Positions 58,039 through 64,000 of a stretch of 64,000 bases of DNA are shown here, piece after piece. Source of the DNA: an uncultured Pelagibacteraceae bacterium (GTDB lineage: Bacteria; Pseudomonadota; Alphaproteobacteria; Pelagibacterales; Pelagibacteraceae); NCBI GenBank assembly GCA_902621345.1, contig CACNLV010000001.1:62001-126000 (forward strand), read 5' to 3'. The notes under the pieces are model-generated. The model worked only from the letters and a program-made list of their open reading frames with translations, made no database searches and had not been told where the DNA came from. Position 1 is the stretch's first letter, and every line of letters starts with the position of its first letter. The translations under genes and the position numbers were made by a program.

Positions 58039-60114
58039 TTAAATTTTATTTGAAATTTTTAAAATAAATCCATAATCAAAAGCAATTTCTTCTATTGCAC
58101 CATCTCGACCAGATTTTCCACCGTGTCCCGCATTCATTTCTGTCTTAAGTAAAAGAAGATTGTTATCGGTTTTATAATCTCTAAGTTTTGCTGTAAATTT
58201 TGCAGGTTCGTCAAACAAAACTCTATTATCGCTTAGGCTTGTTGTGATTAAAATATGAGGATAATCCATTTTTTTAATATTATTGTATGGAGCATAAGAA
58301 TAAATATATTCGAAATGATCTTTGTTATCTTTAGCATTTCCAAACTCGTCAAATTCTCCAACTGTTAATGGAAGTGAGTGGTCTAAGTTTGTAGTTAATG
58401 AATCTACAAAAGGTACTGCCATCACTATGCCAAGAAATAATTCGGGTGCTTCATTCACAACTGCGCCCATCAATAAGCCTCCTGCCGAACCACCCATGCC
58501 AATTATTTTACCTTTTGATGTATAATTTCTTTCAATTAGGTTTTTTGCAACAGAAATGAAATCTTCAAAAGTATTTTTTTTATTAAGAAGTTTACCTTCT
58601 TTCCACCATTTCATTCCTCTTTCCATTCCGCCCCTTATATGAGCAGTAACCCAAATGATATCTCTGTTAATTAGACTGAGTCTAGTTGATGAAAAATCAG
58701 GAGACATTGAATTACCATAGGATCCATAACCATATAGTAGTAAATTTGCCGACCCATCAATTTTAGTTTTTTTGTGTCTAGTTATTGTAATAGGTATCAA
58801 TCTACCATCGTGAGAAGAGCATTCTAATCTTTCAACAATATAATCATCAGTGTTATGACCTGATGGAATTTCCTGTTCCTTTACTAATTTTTTTTCTTTC
58901 GTCTTTAAATTATAAAGATAAGTTTTTCCAGGCGTCTTTGGAGATGAATATGACAAATAAACTAGATCAGTATTTTTATCTCTTTGTGTCAATGAGATAC
59001 CAGGGACAATTACTTCTTCATCTGAAAATATTAACTCCTCTTCTAAATTTGTTTTTATATCTCTTAAGTATAATTTCCCAAGAGCATTTGACTTTTCACT
59101 TCTTATAATCCAATCATTTAAAAATATTAAGCCGCCTATAAGAACTTCATCTTTAGCATTTATATAAACTTCCCAATTTTGTTTAGATAAATCACTACAT
59201 CTCTCTATTTTGAAATCTTCAGCATCTTCGTTTGTATGACAATAAAAATAATTATTCCAAGATGAAATTGAATAGATTATACCTCTTTTTCTTTTTTTTA
59301 TTAATTTTGGCTCAGGTTTATGTTCATTAACTTTAAAGTAATATTGTTCTGAAGTGTTGTGATCTGAGGTTGTAATAAAAAAATATTTTTCATCCGAACT
59401 TAAACTTATTCCAACTGTAAATGCTTCGCTTTTTTCCTCAAAAATTAATTCATCGTTTTTTATAGATGTTCCAATTTTATGCCTATAAATTTTTCTAGGT
59501 CTGTGAAATTCATCAAGTTTTGAATAAAATATATATTTGTCATCCAAACTAAAAGTTATACTGCCACTAGTTTCCTCTATTTTTTCTGTTATTTCTTTCC
59601 CAGACAAAATATCTCTTAAATAAATAGTATAATATTCTGATCCTTTTAAATCTAATGAGTATCCTAAATATTTATCATTATAACTTACCTCTAAATCTCC
59701 AATTCCAAAGTATTCTGTTTTTAATTTTTCTTTTTCCTTATCTCCATTCCAAATTTCTTCAATCTCATCAGAACCAATTTTTTTTCTAAGTTTTATAGAA
59801 TAATTTCCTTTAGTTGTAGTTTTAGTCCAATACTCGTATCTAATGTCTTTGAATGGAAGTGAAACGTCATCTAATTTTATTCGACCTTTAATTTCATGAA
59901 ATAATTTTTTTTCAATTTCTTTATTATCCTTCAAAATATGATCTGTGTAACTATTTTCTTCCTCTAGATATTTTCTTACTTCAGGAAGTAATTTTGATCC
60001 GTCTTTTAAAACCTCGAGGATATTTTCTTGATGAATCCAACTATAATTATCTTCCCATGCAACATTGTGACAAGATTTTCTTTCTGGTTTTTTTTTTAGT
60101 TGTGGTATTTTCAT
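58039..60114 (-). CDS. ptrB: oligopeptidase B (S9 prolyl oligopeptidase family)
   Basis: Cytoplasmic serine peptidase that cleaves short peptides after basic residues. A seven-bladed propeller (about 70-400) precedes the hydrolase domain. The nucleophile Ser is in KIIGMGGSAGGLLMGAVVNEAPELF, the Asp side in TTSLSDNRVLFDEPAKF and the His in TEMNAGHGGKSGR. LLYGYGSYGNSMSPDFSSTRLSLINRDIIWVTAHIRGGMERGMKWWKEGKLLNKKNTFEDF is characteristic. The length of 691 aa matches the family. It is divergent from the J-domain gene with only 15 bases between the starts. Confidence 0.94.
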   Translation of the reverse strand: MKIPQLKKKPERKSCHNVAWEDNYSWIHQENILEVLKDGSKLLPEVRKYLEEENSYTDHILKDNKEIEKKLFHEIKGRIKLDDVSLPFKDIRYEYWTKTTTKGNYSIKLRKKIGSDEIEEIWNGDKEKEKLKTEYFGIGDLEVSYNDKYLGYSLDLKGSEYYTIYLRDILSGKEITEKIEETSGSITFSLDDKYIFYSKLDEFHRPRKIYRHKIGTSIKNDELIFEEKSEAFTVGISLSSDEKYFFITTSDHNTSEQYYFKVNEHKPEPKLIKKRKRGIIYSISSWNNYFYCHTNEDAEDFKIERCSDLSKQNWEVYINAKDEVLIGGLIFLNDWIIRSEKSNALGKLYLRDIKTNLEEELIFSDEEVIVPGISLTQRDKNTDLVYLSYSSPKTPGKTYLYNLKTKEKKLVKEQEIPSGHNTDDYIVERLECSSHDGRLIPITITRHKKTKIDGSANLLLYGYGSYGNSMSPDFSSTRLSLINRDIIWVTAHIRGGMERGMKWWKEGKLLNKKNTFEDFISVAKNLIERNYTSKGKIIGMGGSAGGLLMGAVVNEAPELFLGIVMAVPFVDSLTTNLDHSLPLTVGEFDEFGNAKDNKDHFEYIYSYAPYNNIKKMDYPHILITTSLSDNRVLFDEPAKFTAKLRDYKTDNNLLLLKTEMNAGHGGKSGRDGAIEEIAFDYGFILKISNKI

Positions 60115-60129
60115 AATGAAAACAGTTAT

Positions 60130-60633
60130 ATGAATATAATTATTTATACAGTAGTAATATTAGTCATTTTTTATTTCCTTTTGAGATACATCAGTAATAT
60201 CTCATCAAAAAAACTTTCAAAAGGTTTAAGACTGCTGATAATAATCGGATTAATTTTTTTAGCAATTCTGTTTGCAATTGGAGGCAGATTTCTGCTAACT
60301 TTGCCACTCACACTCGCTAGTCTTGCTTTATTAAAGTTAAAGGGTTTATCAATTTTCCAACTAATCTCTCTTTTTAGATTAATTCAAACATTAAGAAGAT
60401 CAGGTAGATTTTCATTTAATCAATCTCAAAACAATAATATGTCTACTATGTCTGTAAGTGAAGCTTTTAAAATTTTAAATTTAGATCAAAAAAAGAAGGT
60501 TACCAAAGAGGACATAAACAAAGCTTACACAAAAATTCAAAAAAAAATTCATCCAGATATTTCACCAGAAACCGCAAGATTATCTACTTTAGTTAATGAA
60601 GCTAGAGACATTTTGTTAAAGGAAATTATATAA
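60130..60633 (+). CDS. membrane-anchored J-domain protein
   Basis: 167-aa protein with hydrophobic N-terminal segments (IIIYTVVILVIFYFLLRYI, then LLIIIGLIFLAILFAIGG and LLTLPLTLASLALL) and a C-terminal J-domain. The J-domain has the HPD motif in YTKIQKKIHPDISPETARLSTLVNEARDILL and begins SVSEAFKILNLDQ. It would recruit DnaK/Hsp70 to the inner membrane. It resembles the Tim14/DnaJ-like proteins of alphaproteobacteria. The track ORF starts at 60100 inside ptrB's 5' end; the ATG at 60130 is preferred. Its end overlaps the convergent GT9 gene by 8 bases. Confidence 0.85.
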   Translation: MNIIIYTVVILVIFYFLLRYISNISSKKLSKGLRLLIIIGLIFLAILFAIGGRFLLTLPLTLASLALLKLKGLSIFQLISLFRLIQTLRRSGRFSFNQSQNNNMSTMSVSEAFKILNLDQKKKVTKEDINKAYTKIQKKIHPDISPETARLSTLVNEARDILLKEII

Positions 60634-61552
60634 AGTTCTTAACTTTATTAATTATCATTTCAACTGTTATTGAATCTGGATCAAAGCTTGATCCATGAGT
60701 GATTTTATTTATGTCGGCACCAGGTGGGATAATCCTAAATTGATTTTTACTGTAATCAGAATAAGCTTTTGGTGTATCCAATAAAATTACGAAACTAGGT
60801 TTATTCATTTGACTTGAAACATGGTGCCCGAATGAGTCATTTCCAATAAAAATATCACTTAAATAAATATAATATATGATTTCTGATACATCTTTAGAGC
60901 TTAAAGATTCACAATTACCTTTTTTTACTTGGTTTATAATTTTAATTGCGCCTTCTTCCTCATTTTTTCCACAAACTAAGTAAAAATGATAATCCCCAAT
61001 ATTGTTAAATTTATTTATTAAAGATGCAAAATTATTATATCCCCATCTAGTTGTCGGACCAGAGGAGCCTATTCCAAGTACAATTTTCTTTTGTTTACCA
61101 AGATTATATTTTTTAATTTTTTCACTATTTAGAGAAATTTGAGTTTCAGTTGGGCAATTTTTAATATTTAAAGATTGTTCTGTAAAAGTTTTAGCAGCAT
61201 TTACAAGATGTAAATTTTTTTTTTTAAATAAAGGATAATGATAAATATTTTTTATACCAGCAATTTTACAAGCTAGATAATGTCTTATACTTGGATAAAA
61301 AACAAAGATATTTTCAAAATTAAATTTCTTTATAAAGACTGATAAGTTTATTATATCAAAAAAGTTTCTATGAAATTTATCTAAATAATTTACACTTTTA
61401 ATTAAGGGGTCGTCTATCAAAACTCTATTTAGATTTGGACATAATGTGATCAGTTCAACTTTACCAAATTTTTTTGCAATCTGATGACAGTAACTAAGAT
61501 GTAACAAATTAGCTCCTAAACCCTTATAGCTTAAAAAAATTCCTGTTTTCAT
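60626..61552 (-). CDS. glycosyltransferase family 9 (heptosyltransferase-like)
   Basis: GT-B fold transferase of 308 aa. IFLSYKGLGANLLHLSYCHQIAKKFGKVELITLCPN at the N-terminus and, in the C-terminal half, VLGIGSSGPTTRWGYNNFASLINKFN and DIFIGNDSFGHHVSSQMNKPSFVILLDTP are the ADP-heptose-binding style motifs of the family. The usual D-x-G near the N-terminus is replaced by KGLG. It is probably involved in lipopolysaccharide or other surface glycan synthesis; the donor sugar is not evident. It is isolated from other glycan genes in the window. Confidence 0.82.
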   Translation of the reverse strand: MKTGIFLSYKGLGANLLHLSYCHQIAKKFGKVELITLCPNLNRVLIDDPLIKSVNYLDKFHRNFFDIINLSVFIKKFNFENIFVFYPSIRHYLACKIAGIKNIYHYPLFKKKNLHLVNAAKTFTEQSLNIKNCPTETQISLNSEKIKKYNLGKQKKIVLGIGSSGPTTRWGYNNFASLINKFNNIGDYHFYLVCGKNEEEGAIKIINQVKKGNCESLSSKDVSEIIYYIYLSDIFIGNDSFGHHVSSQMNKPSFVILLDTPKAYSDYSKNQFRIIPPGADINKITHGSSFDPDSITVEMIINKVKNFI

Positions 61553-61590
61553 AAATGTGATTTTTCTATTATACTTACAAGTAAAAATAT

Positions 61591-62475
61591 ATGTCTAAAA
61601 TAAATGGAATATATGCTGCAGGAATGTCAATCTTTAATAAAGATTTAAGCCTCAACATAGAAAAAACAATTCTACATGCTGAAAACATTATAGACAAAGG
61701 ATGTCATGGTGTTGCAATATTTGGGAGCACTGGACAAGCACAATTGATCTCGATCTCAGAAAAAATTAAGCTTTTAAATAATTTATCAAAAAGTAAATAC
61801 AAAAATAAGTTTATAATAGGTAATGGGCTCAATTCTTTAAGTGAAACAATAAACTATATTAAAATAGCATTATCTTTAAATTTTGAAAATTTCTTAATTA
61901 TGCCACCTGCATATTATAAATATAGTGATAAGGAAGTAATTACTTTTTACTCAAAAATTGTAGAGGCGGCTCCGAATTCAAGGATTATACTTTATAATTT
62001 TGAAAAGTTATGTGGTTATAAATTTAGTTTAGAATGTGTGCAAGAGCTAGTCAAAAAATTTCCTGAACAAATAATTGGTATAAAAGATAGTTCTTACAAT
62101 ATTTATAAAAATTTAAGATTAAAAGATTTTTCAATTCTTCCTGGATCAGAAACCAAGCTTGTTGAAGGTTTAGAAATAGGTTGTTCAGGAATAATCACAG
62201 CTACATGTAATGTTACTGCAGAGTTATCCAGGAAAGTTTATGATGACTTCATTAAAAAAAAAACTCAAACTGAGAATGAAAAATTGATTAATGTTAGGTC
62301 TGCATTTGATAAATATAATCTTATTTCTGGCTTGCATTCATATTGTGCAAAAGAAAATGACATATTTAAAAATGTATTACCTCCACTAACTCTTTTAACC
62401 AAAGAGAATGAGAAAGAATTATTTGAAAATCTTAAAAATTTAAATTTTAAAATTAAATCTTTACTGGCGGCCTAA
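61591..62475 (+). CDS. DapA/NanA-superfamily aldolase or lyase, not a true DapA
   Basis: Class I aldolase TIM barrel of 294 aa. The Schiff-base Lys is in IIGIKDSSYNIYKNLRL (about 167), the catalytic Tyr in IILYNFEKLCGYKF, and the substrate loop is IFGSTGQAQLIS (GTTGE in DapA). The Arg that binds the substrate carboxylate in E. coli DapA (YNVPSRTG) is absent here (YNFEKLCG). The enzyme therefore probably acts on another pyruvate- or keto-acid-type substrate, for example a 2-keto-3-deoxy sugar acid. It ends one base before cfa. Confidence 0.82.
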   Translation: MSKINGIYAAGMSIFNKDLSLNIEKTILHAENIIDKGCHGVAIFGSTGQAQLISISEKIKLLNNLSKSKYKNKFIIGNGLNSLSETINYIKIALSLNFENFLIMPPAYYKYSDKEVITFYSKIVEAAPNSRIILYNFEKLCGYKFSLECVQELVKKFPEQIIGIKDSSYNIYKNLRLKDFSILPGSETKLVEGLEIGCSGIITATCNVTAELSRKVYDDFIKKKTQTENEKLINVRSAFDKYNLISGLHSYCAKENDIFKNVLPPLTLLTKENEKELFENLKNLNFKIKSLLAA

Positions 62476-62476
62476 C

Positions 62477-63664
62477 ATGCAACTTGCTAGATTTCTAAAC
62501 AATGTTTTTAAAGATGGTGGTTTTATTCTTACTGATGCAAATTATAGAGACTATATCATAGGAAAACCAGGTAATGATCCTATTAAATTAAGAATCTTAA
62601 ATAAAAAACTTCATTATAAATTATTACTTCATCCAGATCTGTATTTTGGTGAGGCTTATACTAATGGTGAAATAATTATTGAGAACGGCACCATCACAGA
62701 TTTTTTAGATCTTGCTTTGAAGAATATTGGAAGAGGAGAAGTTAATTTATTTAGTTATATTATGAATAGAATTAGAGGCTCGTATAGATATTTAACAAAT
62801 TTTAATTTTATTAAAAAATCTAAAATGAATGTTTCCCATCATTATGACATATCTGACGACTTATATGATCTATTTTTAGATCCTAAAAGACAATATTCAT
62901 GTGGTTACTTTCGTAATGAAAACGATAGTCTTGAAACAGCACAAAATAATAAAATTCAACATATAATAAAAAAATTGAATTTAAAGCCAGACCAAAAAGT
63001 TTTAGATATTGGTTGTGGGTGGGGGTCGTTAGCAATTGATATTGCAAAGAATTCAAAATGTGAAGTAACAGGGATTACGTTATCAGAAAACCAACTTTAT
63101 TACTGCAAAAGAAAAGCAGCTGAACAAAATTTAGAAAATCAGGTGAAGTTTAGATTGATTGACTATAGAGAGCTTAAGGAAAAATTTGATAGAATTGTAA
63201 GTGTCGGAATGTTTGAACACGTGGGACGTAAATTTTATAAAAAATTTTTTAGACAAATTCAAAATTTATTAAATGACAATGGAGTTTCATTAATACATAC
63301 CATAGGATCAGTAAATCCACCCAGGGATCCTCATCCATGGATAACCAAGTATATTTTTCCAGGTGGTTATACACCAAGTTTAAGTGAGGTCACAACACCC
63401 ATAGAGCAAGCAGGTCTAGTTGTTACAGATATCGAAGTTTTGAGATTACATTATTCACACACTTTAAGACACTGGAAAGAAAATTGCATAAGAAATAGAG
63501 AAAAAATTATTAAAATGTTTGATGAGAAATTTTTTCGAATGTGGGAGTTTTATCTTGCGGGGTGTGAGATGGCTTTCAAGTGGGGTGATCAAGTTGTATA
63601 TCAATTTCAACTTACAAAAAATTATGGATCTACTCCAGTCACTAGGGACTATATTTATCAATAA
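62477..63664 (+). CDS. cfa: cyclopropane-fatty-acyl-phospholipid synthase
   Basis: SAM-dependent methyltransferase that adds a methylene group across lipid double bonds. The N-terminal domain (LHPDLYFGEAYTNGEIIIENG) is followed by VSHHYDISDDLYDLFLDPKRQYSCGYF, the SAM motif VLDIGCGWGSLAIDIAKNS and ITLSENQLYYCKRKAAEQ. VGMFEHVGRKFYKKFF, WITKYIFPGGYTPSLSE and HYSHTLRHWKENC lie toward the end. The length of 395 aa is normal. Start 1 base after the preceding aldolase stop suggests co-transcription, but no functional link is known. Confidence 0.94.
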   Translation: MQLARFLNNVFKDGGFILTDANYRDYIIGKPGNDPIKLRILNKKLHYKLLLHPDLYFGEAYTNGEIIIENGTITDFLDLALKNIGRGEVNLFSYIMNRIRGSYRYLTNFNFIKKSKMNVSHHYDISDDLYDLFLDPKRQYSCGYFRNENDSLETAQNNKIQHIIKKLNLKPDQKVLDIGCGWGSLAIDIAKNSKCEVTGITLSENQLYYCKRKAAEQNLENQVKFRLIDYRELKEKFDRIVSVGMFEHVGRKFYKKFFRQIQNLLNDNGVSLIHTIGSVNPPRDPHPWITKYIFPGGYTPSLSEVTTPIEQAGLVVTDIEVLRLHYSHTLRHWKENCIRNREKIIKMFDEKFFRMWEFYLAGCEMAFKWGDQVVYQFQLTKNYGSTPVTRDYIYQ

Positions 63665-63693
63665 ATTATTGATAGAATCTTACCTCCTTTAAA

Positions 63694-64000
63694 ATGAAAA
63701 AAAAAAACAAAAAATCAAAGAGAAAAAAGAGAGTAAAAAGAAAAAAAACTAAACTGAAAAATATCAAAAAAGTTAGGAAAAAGATAATTATTTCAAGGAA
63801 AAAGAGGAAAAACAAAAAAAAGAAAAAAAAGAGAAAAAATATAAATCTTAAAAAAAATAAAAACTATATACCTAAAACTAAAAATCAAAGTTTAATTTCA
63901 AAAATTGTAAAATTCCAATTATCGATTAAATCAAACTTTGATTTTAAAATTAATTTAAACCCTGAAAGATACATCCAAAGTTTTTTTGATAAAATTTCCG
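63694..64000 (+). CDS. Lys/Arg-rich protein of unknown function, 5' part only (cut by window end)
   Basis: This frame is absent from the ORF track because it runs off the window. From the ATG at 63694 it stays open for 102 codons to the edge. The first about 70 residues are almost entirely Lys, Arg and Asn (MKKKNKKSKRKKRVKRKKTK ...). A more ordinary sequence then begins (SLISKIVKFQLSIKSNFDF ... PERYIQSFFDKIS). The basic tail suggests binding to nucleic acid, polyphosphate or membrane, but that is inference. No Shine-Dalgarno precedes it. I do not recognise the family. Confidence 0.6.
   Translation, partial: MKKKNKKSKRKKRVKRKKTKLKNIKKVRKKIIISRKKRKNKKKKKKRKNINLKKNKNYIPKTKNQSLISKIVKFQLSIKSNFDFKINLNPERYIQSFFDKIS

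Noticed and set aside
63656-63674. TATCAAT-AAATT-ATTGATA stem at the cfa stop as a terminator
   Set aside because: All-AT 7-bp stem without a following T-run; such dyads are expected by chance in this composition.
63675-63692. AAAGGAGG on the minus strand just after cfa, as a ribosome binding site for a minus-strand gene
   Set aside because: The only downstream minus ORF (63464..63661) lies inside cfa, starts at TTG about 20 bases away and has no family features.

Overview
The window is a dense, strongly AT-rich bacterial chromosome segment. Intergenic gaps are tiny, many genes overlap by 1-11 bases, proteins are Lys/Asn/Ile-rich, and there are no mobile elements, tRNAs, rRNAs or CRISPR arrays. 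Gene content and order are alphaproteobacterial: class I lysyl-tRNA synthetase, ChvI/ChvG next to ahcY, RegA, rplU-rpmA-obgE-proBA-nadD-rsfS, metX-metW behind a SAM-II riboswitch, and atpHAGDC. Together with the streamlining this points to a marine SAR11 (Pelagibacterales) genome. That assignment is inference from gene content and style, not from a database match.

Layout. 1-4.3 kb: 2-oxoglutarate dehydrogenase complex (sucA 3' part, sucB, lpd). 4.3-6.9 kb: a convergent, very AT-rich pair, an asparagine-synthase-like ATP-dependent ligase and a threonine-dehydratase-like PLP enzyme, probably accessory. 7.1-13.9 kb: priA and the F1 ATP synthase operon atpHAGDC. 13.9-20.5 kb (minus strand): rplU-rpmA-obgE-proB-proA-nadD-rsfS-ctpA-rppH behind a good sigma-70 type promoter. 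20.5-23.1 kb (minus): metX-metW-gloB behind a promoter and a SAM-II riboswitch. 23.1-25.1 kb: hisC-like aminotransferase and tyrA. 25.1-28.8 kb (minus): trkH-ampG-NlpC/P60. 28.9-32.4 kb: lysS, pyrD, rpmB and a YhhQ-type queuosine precursor transporter. 32.4-36.5 kb (minus): polyamine operon (ODC-type decarboxylase, deoxyhypusine-synthase-like protein, aguB, aguA). 36.7-40.6 kb: regA, bioY, polA. 40.7-46.3 kb: chvI-chvG-ahcY-tsaE-amgK-murU. 46.3-53.3 kb: gpmA, a VanZ-like protein, a lytic-transglycosylase-like lipoprotein, an RND efflux pair, a sulfurtransferase and msrA. 53.3-57.5 kb: EamA transporter, AlkA-like glycosylase, DUF1330 protein, phosphoribosyltransferase, NCS2 purine permease and a small lipoprotein. 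57.5-64 kb: hsp20 behind a heat-shock promoter, oligopeptidase B, membrane J-domain protein, GT9 glycosyltransferase, a DapA-superfamily aldolase/lyase, cyclopropane fatty acid synthase, and the start of a Lys/Arg-rich protein cut by the window end.

How the parts connect. The window carries central carbon and energy metabolism (OGDH, F1 ATPase, gpmA), proline, methionine and tyrosine synthesis, and methyl-cycle upkeep (ahcY). Several genes together look like a partial peptidoglycan recycling route: AmpG import, a cytoplasmic-looking NlpC/P60 peptidase, and AmgK/MurU salvage of MurNAc. The polyamine operon combines two possible routes to putrescine with a DHS-like aminobutyl transferase.

The most interesting signals are four. 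First, the metX leader has an aptamer at the predicted 5' end and a long imperfect inverted repeat that would pair half the aptamer with the bases just before the start codon. Second, the polyamine operon. Third, the AsnB-like/PLP pair. Fourth, regulatory DNA around hsp20, rpmB and regA. I found no clear previously undescribed multi-gene system.
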